Source of the DNA: Qipengyuania seohaensis
GTDB lineage: Bacteria; Pseudomonadota; Alphaproteobacteria; Sphingomonadales; Sphingomonadaceae
DNA: 64,000 nucleotides
Reading direction: 5' to 3'
Assembly: GCF_002795865.1 (NCBI RefSeq)
Contig: NZ_CP024920.1
Location: 1,151,001 to 1,215,000, forward strand
In this document: one piece after another, positions 26,494 through 35,700 of the stretch
How positions within the stretch are numbered: position 1 is the stretch's first letter
Layout: every line of letters starts with the position of its first letter
The notes under the pieces: generated by a model
Seen by the model: only the letters and a program-made list of their open reading frames with translations
Told to the model about the DNA's origin: nothing
Databases searched by the model: none
Program-made: the position numbers and the translations under genes

Positions 26494-27735
26494 ATGGGCT
26501 CGAGCGGGACTGCTATTATTGTCGGAGCCGGCGTTATCGGCGTCACGAGCGCATATGCACTGGCAAGGCGCGGCTGGCGGGTCGAAATCATCGATGCAGG
26601 GCCGTGCATTGCCGGCGGCGCATCGAAGGGAAACGGCCGCCAGCTCAGCTATTCGCACACCGCCGCCCTCGCCTCGCCGCGCCTGCTTTCCAAACTGCCG
26701 GGACTGGCGCTGGGTCTGGACCCTGCGTTTCGCCTGTCGCTCAGACCCGACGCCGCCTTTGCGCGCTGGCTTGTCCAGTTCCTGTCCCAATGCCGTCGGT
26801 CCGCCTTTGTACGCAACACGGTAGCTTGCAGTCTCCTTGCAGGAGAATCGCGCCGTGCCATGGACCGGCTGCTCGAAGAACACGCTCTGTCCTTCCGCCT
26901 TCGCAATGCCGGGAAACTCGTCCTCCTGCCCGACGAAAAGGCCCGGAGGGATGCAGAGCGCACTCTGCGTCTGACCTCTCAATCCGGGCAGCGACAGAGC
27001 ATTCTTTCGAGCGCCGAGGCGATCGAGCTCGAACCCGCGCTTGCCGCATTTGCCGGACCGCTTGCCGGAGCGATCCATTCGCCCGAGGACCAGACGGCCG
27101 ATTGCGCCGAATTCTGCACGCAACTGCTTGGCGCGATCACACGCGAATATGGCGTCTCGTTCCGGAGCGAGAGCGAAGTCGTCCGGATCGATAGCGGTCA
27201 CTCGGAAAGCGTCGTATACCTAGCGAGCGGGGAAGCGATCCCGTCAGAACTGGTGGTGGTGGCGGCGGGACACGAGGCGAACCGCCTCCTTGCTCCGCTC
27301 GGTTACCACCAGCCGCTGGCCCCGATGAAAGGCTACTCCTTTACCGCCCCCGTCGGACCCAGCGCGCCGCGAATCTCGATTACCGAGAACGCCAACCGCA
27401 TGGTCTTCACCAATCTCGGCGACAGCATGCTGGTCGCAGGCCTGGCCGAACTGGGAGAGGCATCAGGCGAAGTCGATCCCATCCGCCTGGAGCCAATGAA
27501 GCGCCGCGCCCAGGCGATCTTTCCCGATGCCCTCGATTACGAGCGCAGCGATGACGGGTGGGCTGGCATCAGGCCGATGACGCCCAATTCGCTGCCGGTC
27601 ATCGGAAGGCTTTCGCCCTCGCTCGCCGTCAACGTCGGGCACGGGATGCTGGGCTGGACTTTGGCGATGGGATCTTCGCAGCGGCTCGGCCGGATGATCG
27701 GCTCACCCGGGGGCACACCTGAAGAGCGGTGTTAA
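26494..27735 (+). CDS. FAD-dependent oxidoreductase, D-amino-acid dehydrogenase (DadA)-like
   Basis: 413 residues. The Rossmann start TAIIVGAGVIGVTSAYALAR contains GxGxxG, followed by VEIIDAGPCIAGGAS. The C-terminal signature WAGIRPMTPNSLPVIGRL with NVGHGMLGWTLAMGS is typical of DadA. Such enzymes deaminate D-amino acids and pass electrons to quinone. Some relatives act on other amines, so the exact substrate is open. It ends in a 4-bp overlap with the convergent N-acyl-D-amino-acid deacylase gene, which supports a D-amino-acid role. Confidence 0.88.
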   Translation: MGSSGTAIIVGAGVIGVTSAYALARRGWRVEIIDAGPCIAGGASKGNGRQLSYSHTAALASPRLLSKLPGLALGLDPAFRLSLRPDAAFARWLVQFLSQCRRSAFVRNTVACSLLAGESRRAMDRLLEEHALSFRLRNAGKLVLLPDEKARRDAERTLRLTSQSGQRQSILSSAEAIELEPALAAFAGPLAGAIHSPEDQTADCAEFCTQLLGAITREYGVSFRSESEVVRIDSGHSESVVYLASGEAIPSELVVVAAGHEANRLLAPLGYHQPLAPMKGYSFTAPVGPSAPRISITENANRMVFTNLGDSMLVAGLAELGEASGEVDPIRLEPMKRRAQAIFPDALDYERSDDGWAGIRPMTPNSLPVIGRLSPSLAVNVGHGMLGWTLAMGSSQRLGRMIGSPGGTPEERC

Positions 27736-29324
27736 TCGCAGTCGGCGCGCTTGAGTAACGGTTTTCCGGGCAGGCTGCCGGTGTAGTTCCCGTCGGCGAT
27801 GACCGGCTCGCCGTTGACAAGCAGGTGGCGCACACCGACCGATAATTCGCGCGGCGCCTGATAGGTGGCTCGGGGCGCGAATTGCGCCGGATCGAAAATG
27901 ACGATGTCGGCGGCCATGCCTAGCGCGATGAAACCGCGATCCTCCAGCCCGATCAGCCGCGCGGTCTGCCCACTGCTGCGCTCGATAAACCGGGCGAGGT
28001 CCATTTTCGGCTCGTCCAGCACGAGGTCGCGATAAGCCTTGGGAAAGCTGCCGTATTTGCGCGGATGTCCGCTCGACCCGTCAGAGCCGGTGACTACCCA
28101 GTCACGCACTGAAAATGCCGCGATGTCAGCCTTGCTCATGTTGAAGGAAGCAAGCCGCGCATCGCCTTCGAGAAGGATTGCGATTGCCGCGTCCACCGGA
28201 TCGATCCCGATAGCATTGGCATGGTCTGCCAGTGTCCGGCCCGGCTCGACACTTGCTTCGCCCAGCCGCCCGGTAATCAGGAGCTTCTCCGCCCCGCCCC
28301 TGCGCGCAATCGCCTCGACCATTGCGTCCCTGATCGCAGCCCGCGTGGCGGGATCGGCCAGCCGCTGCCGCAAGGCGTCGAGACCACCTTCGAGCGCGGT
28401 GCGCGGAACTAGCGCTGCGCTGATCCGGGTGCCGGATGCTTCCCACGGATACTGGTCGGCCGTCACCTTGAGGCCGTTGGCCTGCGCTTCTTCGATCGCC
28501 TCGATCATTTTCGCGCTGTGGCCCCACACAGCCGGTCCAAGCGCCTTGATGTGGGCTATATGAACAGGGATATCGGCTACATTTGCGATGCTAAGCGTTT
28601 CTTCGAGAGCGCCCGTCACAGAGACGTTGTAGGTGCTCTCGTCGCGCATGTGCGTGTCGTAATAGCCGCCATGCGCGCTTGCCACAGATGCCAGCGCTGC
28701 CACTTCCGCCGTGTCGGAATAAGCTTGGGGTACATAATATAGACCCGTCGAAAAGCCCCACGCCCCTTCGCACATAGCACCGCGCAACCGGGCCTTCATG
28801 GCAGCCAGCTCTGCTTCGTCGGGGGCGCGATCCTCTTTGCCGAGAACCTCTTCCCGGATCGGACCGAAGCCGGCGAGATAGGCCACATTGGTGCCGATGC
28901 CTTGTGCCGAGGCGGCGCTTGCCTCGTCGGCGATGTCCGGGCTTCCACCGCCATCGTTACCCACGACGACCGTCGTAACTCCCTGGAAAACGAACGGAAG
29001 GTTCGCGCGACGCTCGGCATCGCCGGAAGCTAGATCGCCTCCGGCATGCGTGTGCGGGTCGATAAAGCCGGGCGCGACCACGAGGCCGGTCGCATCGATC
29101 TCACGCGCGGGAATATACCTCAACCGGGCATTGGCGCCTACATAGGCTATCCGGCCATCGGCGATTACCAGGTCATCGGAAGTCGCCGGGCTGCCGGATC
29201 CATCGTATACCGTTCCGCCCGATATGAGCAGGTCCGCGGGCACAAGCCGGCCCTCGTCCGGATAGGATTGGCATCCCGCCAGCACGACGACACCGGCCAG
29301 CAGGACGCCATTGCCAAGCCTCAT
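27732..29324 (-). CDS. N-acyl-D-amino-acid deacylase / D-aminoacylase lipoprotein
   Basis: 530 residues with a lipoprotein signal (lipobox LAGC at about 15-18). The amidohydrolase metal site is VAPGFIDPHTHAGGD; further ligands lie in VHIAHIKALGP and in VVTGSDGSSGHPRKYGSFPK, the block characteristic of D-aminoacylases. These zinc enzymes release free D-amino acids from N-acylated forms. The predicted location is the periplasm. Its start overlaps the M14 peptidase stop (ATGA), so it is the third gene of the receptor-peptidase-deacylase operon. Confidence 0.9.
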   Translation of the reverse strand: MRLGNGVLLAGVVVLAGCQSYPDEGRLVPADLLISGGTVYDGSGSPATSDDLVIADGRIAYVGANARLRYIPAREIDATGLVVAPGFIDPHTHAGGDLASGDAERRANLPFVFQGVTTVVVGNDGGGSPDIADEASAASAQGIGTNVAYLAGFGPIREEVLGKEDRAPDEAELAAMKARLRGAMCEGAWGFSTGLYYVPQAYSDTAEVAALASVASAHGGYYDTHMRDESTYNVSVTGALEETLSIANVADIPVHIAHIKALGPAVWGHSAKMIEAIEEAQANGLKVTADQYPWEASGTRISAALVPRTALEGGLDALRQRLADPATRAAIRDAMVEAIARRGGAEKLLITGRLGEASVEPGRTLADHANAIGIDPVDAAIAILLEGDARLASFNMSKADIAAFSVRDWVVTGSDGSSGHPRKYGSFPKAYRDLVLDEPKMDLARFIERSSGQTARLIGLEDRGFIALGMAADIVIFDPAQFAPRATYQAPRELSVGVRHLLVNGEPVIADGNYTGSLPGKPLLKRADCD

Positions 29325-30538
29325 GGCTGCTCGGTCGCGAGAAGCTCTTCCATCATGGCGATGGCCGCTTCGCGCCCGATGCGGCGGATCAATGTCCTGT
29401 CGGTCTCGTCACCAAGCTCGAACGTCACCGCAGGGACGCCATAGGTGTCGAAAGCGTAGGCCTTGGAGATCGGGCGTCCCACCTCGTGGCGCGCATCCCG
29501 GTAGACCTCGTAACCGTTCATGCGGTCCTGGTACCGGGCCAGCCAGTTGCGGGTAAACAGCGGCGGATCGGTCTCCAGCTCGTCGGGGATCGTGTAGAAT
29601 ACGTCGCGACCGGTAGAATGGAAATCGAGCAACAGGCGGAGGTCCCGGGCAGGGGCGTTCGCGATATCGGCCAGGAGATCGCGCATGAGCCTTGTTTCCG
29701 GCTGGGTGAAAGGTCCCCAATCGCGATTGAGGTCGACGCTGCCGGTATTGTGCCGCCAATGCCCTTTTACAACGCCGTCGGGGTTCAGGAGCGGCACCGC
29801 AGAGACGCGAAAGCGCTGGCGAAACCTGCGTGCCAGGTCCGTATCCTCCAGCAAGGTCTCGATGAAAGGAAACATCGCCAGCGCGCCGGTTACTTCGGGC
29901 GGATGCTGGCGTCCGACCAGCACGACCTGCTCCCGCGCTGCCGGATTGCCGATACGAACGATCTCGATCGCGCGCCCTTCGGCGGACGAGCCCAGCCGTT
30001 CGCGCTCCACCGCTCCGACTTCTTCCAGGCCGTCGAGCCAGGCGTCGTAGGTCGCAGGCGCAACGATTTCCTGTGCAGCGACGAACAAGGGCCGTCCATC
30101 CGTGCGGATCGACAGGCGCGCCATCTTCGTCCCGTCGACCTCCAGTACCTCGACACTGGCAGGATCGAGATAGGTCCAGTCCTCCCCGTCGTAGCTCACC
30201 TTCGGCTCGTAGCGGTGGCCGCAGGCCGTGTACGTGAGATCGACAGCGACCACGCGCGGGGCGTTGCTGTGCAGGCGAAACGCATACCACGGACTGCAAT
30301 TGATCGGCGGGGCATCTTCGGGCGACAGGGTGATCGCGATGCGGCCCTCGTCACCGATGGAGCAAGATGCCAGCGCCCCCGCATCGAACGCGGTGTCGAT
30401 CGCCACTGCTCCGTCGCTACAGCGCGCTTCGGCGACATTGAGTGCTTCCGGCATGACGTCGCCGGATACCGGTCCCGGCGCGGTACAGCTGGAAAGCCAT
30501 GCCGCGCCGGCGACGCAGACGCCTAATTCGCGTTTCAT
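29321..30538 (-). CDS. M14 family zinc carboxypeptidase, exported lipoprotein
   Basis: 405 residues. The N-terminal signal ends at a Cys (WLSSC, about 14-18). The M14 site is complete: zinc ligands in RQHPPEVTGA (HxxE) and DFHSTG, the substrate-binding NR pair in VDLNRDWGPF, and the catalytic Glu in VTFELGDE. An N-terminal beta domain of about 150 residues precedes it, as in CCP-like M14 enzymes. It removes C-terminal residues from peptides. It is 23 bp downstream of the receptor gene and overlaps the deacylase start. Confidence 0.9.
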   Translation of the reverse strand: MKRELGVCVAGAAWLSSCTAPGPVSGDVMPEALNVAEARCSDGAVAIDTAFDAGALASCSIGDEGRIAITLSPEDAPPINCSPWYAFRLHSNAPRVVAVDLTYTACGHRYEPKVSYDGEDWTYLDPASVEVLEVDGTKMARLSIRTDGRPLFVAAQEIVAPATYDAWLDGLEEVGAVERERLGSSAEGRAIEIVRIGNPAAREQVVLVGRQHPPEVTGALAMFPFIETLLEDTDLARRFRQRFRVSAVPLLNPDGVVKGHWRHNTGSVDLNRDWGPFTQPETRLMRDLLADIANAPARDLRLLLDFHSTGRDVFYTIPDELETDPPLFTRNWLARYQDRMNGYEVYRDARHEVGRPISKAYAFDTYGVPAVTFELGDETDRTLIRRIGREAAIAMMEELLATEQP

Positions 30539-30561
30539 CGATTTCTCCCGAAAGACCGGTT

Positions 30562-33500
30562 TCAGAATTCCTTACGCAGATCGATGGAGAACTGGCGTCC
30601 CCTCGCGCTGTGCAAGCTTCCATAGAACCCGTAGCTTTCGTCGGCAATCGGCGGCGCTTCGTTGGTGATGTTGTTGATGCCGAAGCGCAGGCGAGTCCCG
30701 TCGAGAGCGTTGTCGGCCTCGATCTCGTAGCTGATCGACGCGTTCACGGTGAACCAGTCGTCGACTTCGAAGAATTCCGCCGTCGCGTCGTTTTGCGCAC
30801 TGGAGTCGAAAACCCGCCCGACATAGCGACCGAACAGGTTCACTCTGACCGGACCGTCTTCCCAGGTGATCGATCCGGAATAGCGCCACTTCGGGCGGCC
30901 ATCGATTTCCAGCAGCTCGCCGAAGCCTTCCGGCTGGAGCGCCGCAACGTCGGCGATCGACAGCTCGGGAATAGCCTCGAGCAGCGGTGTCAGCTGCGTG
31001 AACAGCGGCTCTGCTTCTGGCCCCGCTTCCTGTTCGAAGCCGAGCAGGCGCGCTGCGTTGACCTGGATGTCGAAGTCACCGAAGCCGGTCCCGAACTCGT
31101 AGAACAAGCCGAAGTCCAGGCCTTCCGATGTCCGCTGATCGAGGTTGCGATACGGGTTGAGGATCTGCTGGACATCGCCTGCCGCAAGGATGCCGGTCCC
31201 CTCGTACAGAGCGATCTGCCCGGCATCCGGGTCGTCGCGAACGACGTTCGGGTTGAAGCTGCCCTGAAGGCGCAAGACCAGGTCGAGCAAGAGCGCATTG
31301 CGGTTGCCGAAGATGCCGATGATGCCATCCTGCTTCACGCGCCAGTAGTCGGCAGTCAGCGTCAGCCCCGGAATGAAGCTTGGCTCGAAGACGGCGCCCA
31401 GGTTGATGCTCTCTGTTTCTTCCGGCTCCAGGGTTCCTGCACCTGTGCGGAAGTCGATCGTGCCGACGGTGCCGCAATCGGGCACATCGTCCTCGTCGCC
31501 CTTGATGATTTCGGCCACGCACTCGACCGCGCGGACAACCGAGTTCGAACGCGTCGTTCCCTCGTCATTGATCTGGATGAGGTTCGGCGCGCGGAAGCCT
31601 TGCGAATAGGCGCCGCGCAGCAACAGGTCGGAGAACGGGCGCCATGCCACCGCGGCTCTCGGCACGAAGGCGCTTGTGGAGTCCGAGAAATCCTCGAAGC
31701 GGGCTGCCAGCTGGACTTCCAGTTCGTTGATCAGCGGAATGTTCATGTCCGGCGACACGACCGGGATCAAAGCCTCGGCAAATGCCGAATAAACCTCGCG
31801 GCTGCCGCTGGTGTCGGGCGACGGACTTGAGCCGAGGACGTCGCTGCCGAAGAAGTCGCCGTTCACGGCGTTGGTGAAGGTAATCGTCCCGTCGAGGCGT
31901 GGATCGCGGTCGTCCTTGAAGGTTTCGCGGCGGAATTCCACGCCGGTCGCAATACCGACACCGCCTGCAGGCAGTTCGAAGATGTTCGCCTTCGAAACCT
32001 TGAAGTCGGCCAGCGCGAGCGTGGTCTCGCCCTTGCGGAAGACATCGACCGTGATCGAATCTATGACCGACTGCGGATTGGGTGTGCAGTCGGCAACATT
32101 CGCACCGAGTTCGCCGGGGAAGCAGCCGCCATTGAAGGGGTTGTATGCCGTCGGATCGGTGCGATTGATCGCAGCCTGGGCTAGGCTGCTGGAGATGCGG
32201 TTTTCGGTGAGGTCGGTCGTGTTCGCTTGCGAATAGAGGAAGCCGGTGTCGAAATCCCAGCCCCACAGATCGCCGCGCAGGCCCACCACGATGCGATAGG
32301 TGTCCTTGTCGACATAGCCGCGCCGCGGCCCTGCATCGATGAAGCGATAATCCTCCATCAGGAGCGCTCGCCCTTCGTCGGTAACACCCGATCCAAGGCC
32401 ATTGTCAGCCCGATTGGGATTGGGCGAGCCGTCCGCCAGCAGGGTAGGTCCGAGCGGGTTCCAGTAGGCGCTCGCCTCGACACCAAGCGGGACAGCGCTC
32501 AGCATTGTGCTCTGCTCGCGCTCGCGGAAGGATTCCGAGCGGTAGTAGGAGCCCTCGAGATAAGCTTCTACCGAGGGGCTGATCTCGTAGCTGAACAGCG
32601 CCTGCGCAGCGTAACGGTCCTTTTCGGAAAACAGGAAGCGATTGGCGCCCAGGTCGTGCCTCAGGTTGCGGTCGATCGTGCCGCCATTGTCGGCGCACAG
32701 GCCATTGCCGAGATCGATGACGCGGCCATCGCTGTCAGCGGCGCCATTGGGGCCGAAGTTGATGCATGGCTGGATATGGAAGTCGTCGTCGCGCAGGGCG
32801 GTGGTGTTGGACGATGTGGCGCGCGAGCCCTGGATGTCGAAGGCGCCGAAGGGAGAGTTGATCGAGCTATTGTCGAACTGAGTATCGCCTTCGAAGGGAG
32901 TGCCCACCAGGAAGGGCCGCAGATCGCTCGACGCCGAATAGTCGCGTGCCGTCGCGCGCAGGCCGTTCTCGTGGAAGTAGTATCCGTTGAGGGTCAGATT
33001 GGCGCGGCCATCCGCGAAATCGAACCCGTAGCCGCCACGCAGCGAATAGCTGTAAAGGCTTGTGCCTTCCGATGCACGCCAGTTGCCCTGGATGAAGCCG
33101 CCGGTGCGATTGCCCCGCAGGATGGTGTTCACCACGCCTGCCACGGCATCGGCACCATATACGGCCGAGGCACCGTCACGCAGCACCTCTACCCGGCGAA
33201 TGCTACCGGGCACGATGGTGTTGGTGTCGGGTGATACGACGGGTACGAACAGCTCGGTCTGGAAGCCCGGGTTCAGCACCATCCGGCGACCGTTGATCAG
33301 CAACAGGGTATTGCCAGTGCCAAGGCCGCGCAGGTTGATCGACGCGATATCGCCGCGGGCGCCGTTGACGCCGCCGGTCGTGTTCTGCTCGTTGAATTCG
33401 ACACTGCCTGCCTGGGGGATGGCACGGAAGAGTTCGTCGCCGGAAGCAGGGTCGATCGCGTCGATGAGTTCTTCACCCACTACCGTGACAGGTAAAACGT

Positions 33501-33696
33501 CGTCGACCTGCGCACCGCGGATCTGGGTGCCGGTCACGACGATCAGGTTCTCGTCGCTTGCGTCTGCATCTTCGGCGGCGACATCGGTACCATCGCCCTC
33601 GTCTTCCGCCGACTGCGCCAAAGCAGGCTGCGCCGCCACCAGCGCCAGAGCCGTACCGCAGAAAAGCGCCGACGAAATCTTGCCACCAAACTTCAT
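30562..33696 (-). CDS. Large TonB-dependent receptor, likely peptide or amino-acid-conjugate uptake
   Basis: 1044 residues from ATG 33696, which has a GAGAGG upstream. The signal peptide ends about 27 (PALAQ), an acidic spacer follows, then ENLIVVTGTQIRG (TonB box). Plug motifs include NTLLLINGRRMV and RRVEVLRDGASAVYGADAVA. The barrel ends in QFSIDLRKEF. The arrangement (plug with DGASAVYGADAVAGV) is that of the large Xanthomonas/Caulobacter-type receptors. It heads an operon with the M14 peptidase and deacylase. Confidence 0.95.
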   Translation of the reverse strand: MKFGGKISSALFCGTALALVAAQPALAQSAEDEGDGTDVAAEDADASDENLIVVTGTQIRGAQVDDVLPVTVVGEELIDAIDPASGDELFRAIPQAGSVEFNEQNTTGGVNGARGDIASINLRGLGTGNTLLLINGRRMVLNPGFQTELFVPVVSPDTNTIVPGSIRRVEVLRDGASAVYGADAVAGVVNTILRGNRTGGFIQGNWRASEGTSLYSYSLRGGYGFDFADGRANLTLNGYYFHENGLRATARDYSASSDLRPFLVGTPFEGDTQFDNSSINSPFGAFDIQGSRATSSNTTALRDDDFHIQPCINFGPNGAADSDGRVIDLGNGLCADNGGTIDRNLRHDLGANRFLFSEKDRYAAQALFSYEISPSVEAYLEGSYYRSESFREREQSTMLSAVPLGVEASAYWNPLGPTLLADGSPNPNRADNGLGSGVTDEGRALLMEDYRFIDAGPRRGYVDKDTYRIVVGLRGDLWGWDFDTGFLYSQANTTDLTENRISSSLAQAAINRTDPTAYNPFNGGCFPGELGANVADCTPNPQSVIDSITVDVFRKGETTLALADFKVSKANIFELPAGGVGIATGVEFRRETFKDDRDPRLDGTITFTNAVNGDFFGSDVLGSSPSPDTSGSREVYSAFAEALIPVVSPDMNIPLINELEVQLAARFEDFSDSTSAFVPRAAVAWRPFSDLLLRGAYSQGFRAPNLIQINDEGTTRSNSVVRAVECVAEIIKGDEDDVPDCGTVGTIDFRTGAGTLEPEETESINLGAVFEPSFIPGLTLTADYWRVKQDGIIGIFGNRNALLLDLVLRLQGSFNPNVVRDDPDAGQIALYEGTGILAAGDVQQILNPYRNLDQRTSEGLDFGLFYEFGTGFGDFDIQVNAARLLGFEQEAGPEAEPLFTQLTPLLEAIPELSIADVAALQPEGFGELLEIDGRPKWRYSGSITWEDGPVRVNLFGRYVGRVFDSSAQNDATAEFFEVDDWFTVNASISYEIEADNALDGTRLRFGINNITNEAPPIADESYGFYGSLHSARGRQFSIDLRKEF

Positions 33697-33798
33697 AAAA
33701 CCTCTCCCCACTGAGCGTCCCGAGGCAGAACTGACGGAATTTCGCCGCAACGGCAATTCCTTTCAGTTAATTTCTCACAGGGCAGGTATAGCGAAAGG

Positions 33799-34716
33799 TT
33801 ATGGCTCTTTGGGCTGCAGGCTTTCTATTCCGTCTCCGATTATGGCGACGACATCGCGAAGGGCATCGACTGCCGGAGAGACTTTGGCCTCGTCAGGATG
33901 GTCTGCCAGCGTGATCGCGTAGATCGAGTAGCCCGGGAAATCGTCCAGTCGATAACGCTGTAGTCCTGCGCCGAGATGGGAATAGGCGGTGAACTGGTCG
34001 ATCAGCGCCAGCCCGACCTGTTTGCGGACCAGCGACAAAGCGACATGATAGGTATGCGCCATGGCGACCTCGCGAGGCATGATCCCCCGGTCTTCCAATT
34101 GCTGCCTTATCATCACGCCCAGCGGTCCGCTTTCGCTGATACCGATCATCTCGGCTTCATGCAGGACCTGCTCGCTTATGTCTGAACGCGATCCCGCGAG
34201 AGGCTCGCCGGAAACGATCACCATCCGTCCATCGCCGACACGATGGTTGAGGAGACGCGGATCATCGACCGGTTCGAAGCCGATGCACATATCGACGCGT
34301 TTTTCCCGCAGCGCAGCTTCGATCTCGACCGAATGCAGGGTTGTCAGCTCGAAACTTAGGTCGGGATCGTCTTCACGCATCCGCGCGACCAGTTCGGGTC
34401 CGACGGACAGGCTGAGCGATGGCAGGACACCCAGCCTCAGGTGGCCGCCTTTCCTGCTCCGGATATTCTCCAGCGAACGATTGAACGTCGACAAGCGGGC
34501 GTAGATATCTTCCGCCTCGATGAACAATTCGTCGGCCGCAGCGGTGGGGATGAGGCGGCCCTTGCGCCTCATGAACAAGGCGAACCCCAGCCGATCTTCC
34601 GCGTGACTGAGTACCTTGCTCACCGACGGCTGGGACACGTTCAGGTCGCGAGCCGCAGCGCTGATCGAGCCGGTGCGATACACGTGGTAGAAGATTTCGA
34701 TCTGGCGCAGGCGCAT
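33799..34716 (-). CDS. LysR family transcriptional regulator
   Basis: 305 residues. The N-terminal winged helix has RQIEIFYHVYRTGSISAAAR and LNVSQPSVSKVLSHAEDRLG, the LysR HTH. A periplasmic-binding-like effector domain follows (GGHLRLGVLPSLSLSVGPEL onward). It is on the same strand as, and 102 bp upstream of, the large receptor gene, and divergent from the SGNH hydrolase gene. Control of one or both neighbours is inferred. The effector is unknown. Confidence 0.92.
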   Translation of the reverse strand: MRLRQIEIFYHVYRTGSISAAARDLNVSQPSVSKVLSHAEDRLGFALFMRRKGRLIPTAAADELFIEAEDIYARLSTFNRSLENIRSRKGGHLRLGVLPSLSLSVGPELVARMREDDPDLSFELTTLHSVEIEAALREKRVDMCIGFEPVDDPRLLNHRVGDGRMVIVSGEPLAGSRSDISEQVLHEAEMIGISESGPLGVMIRQQLEDRGIMPREVAMAHTYHVALSLVRKQVGLALIDQFTAYSHLGAGLQRYRLDDFPGYSIYAITLADHPDEAKVSPAVDALRDVVAIIGDGIESLQPKEP

Positions 34717-34854
34717 GCGATCTATTGGCTACGCTTCGAAGCGATTGGCAAGCGCGTTTTCGATCGCGCACGTCGACATGGCTTGCAGATTGTCCGGGCA
34801 AGCTGCATCACCCGTCACGGGCCGATTTGAAAGGCACCGCAGAGGGGGGATGGG

Positions 34855-35700
34855 ATGACTTCATTGCGCGCAGGCTTGTTGGTGCTGTTCGCGGCGGTAT
34901 CGATGCCGGTCGCCAGCGCTTGCAGCCCTCTTGCGGCGCAATCCGCCGCGGAAACTCTGCCGGCGCCCGAAATCCGGCAGCTCGATCAGGCGGCCCCGCA
35001 GACCATTCTCTTCGTCGGCAACAGCTACTTCTATTACAACGACAGCCTGCACAATCACGTCCAGAGAATGGTTGTCGCATCCGGAGTCCTTGGCAGCGCC
35101 GAGCCTTCGTACAAATCGGCAACCATCGGCGGCGCTGCACTGCAGGACCATGCCGTTGCGCACCTGGTCGACCACACCAATTTGAGGGTCGATGATCCCT
35201 TCGAGCTGGTAATCCTGCAGGGGATCAGTTCCGCGGCGCTGAGCGAAGCAAGCAGGACCCGTTTTACGAATGCAGCCACGAAGCACGCTGCGACGATCCG
35301 CGCAGCAGGCGCACAGCCGGTCCTCTACATGACACCTGCCTATGCACCCGAACACCGGCGATACTCGCCGAAGATGACGGCGCAGACCGCCCGACTCTAT
35401 ATCGACACTGCCAACCGCCTCGACGCCCTGGTCATCCCGGTCGGACTGGCGTTCGAGGAAGCTCTCCGCCGACGGCCCGATATCGTCCTGCACAAGCCGT
35501 TCGATTCCTCGCACCCGAGCATGCTTGGCACCTATCTTGCGGCCGCGACGGTGTTCGCCACACTCTATGGACAATCTCCGGTCGGAAACACTTACACCTA
35601 TTTCGGCTCGGTGAGCGCGGAAGATGCGCTGTTCCTGCAGGAAGTTGCGCAGGATACCGTATCCAGCTTCTTCGGACGGACCACGAATGACACAGAATAA
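34855..35700 (+). CDS. Secreted SGNH/GDSL-like hydrolase (putative)
   Basis: 281 residues with a signal peptide (about 1-29). ILFVGNSYFYYNDSLHNHVQ contains a GNS block where GDSL enzymes carry the nucleophilic Ser, and DSSHPSMLGTYLAAATVFAT gives the Asp-x-x-His block that completes an SGNH triad. The Ser-His pair and spacing support a hydrolase of ester or related bonds. No specific substrate can be named. It overlaps the start of the downstream transporter gene by 14 bp and is divergent from the LysR gene. Confidence 0.72.
   Translation: MTSLRAGLLVLFAAVSMPVASACSPLAAQSAAETLPAPEIRQLDQAAPQTILFVGNSYFYYNDSLHNHVQRMVVASGVLGSAEPSYKSATIGGAALQDHAVAHLVDHTNLRVDDPFELVILQGISSAALSEASRTRFTNAATKHAATIRAAGAQPVLYMTPAYAPEHRRYSPKMTAQTARLYIDTANRLDALVIPVGLAFEEALRRRPDIVLHKPFDSSHPSMLGTYLAAATVFATLYGQSPVGNTYTYFGSVSAEDALFLQEVAQDTVSSFFGRTTNDTE

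Noticed and set aside
26435-26824. A 129-codon rightward frame beginning before the DadA-like gene
   Set aside because: It overlaps the oxidoreductase out of frame, with low-complexity Ala/Gly content and no supporting motif beyond its start.
26347-27201. A 284-codon open frame on the minus strand across the intergenic region and the DadA-like gene
   Set aside because: Mostly antisense to a gene with clear FAD motifs and no domain of its own.
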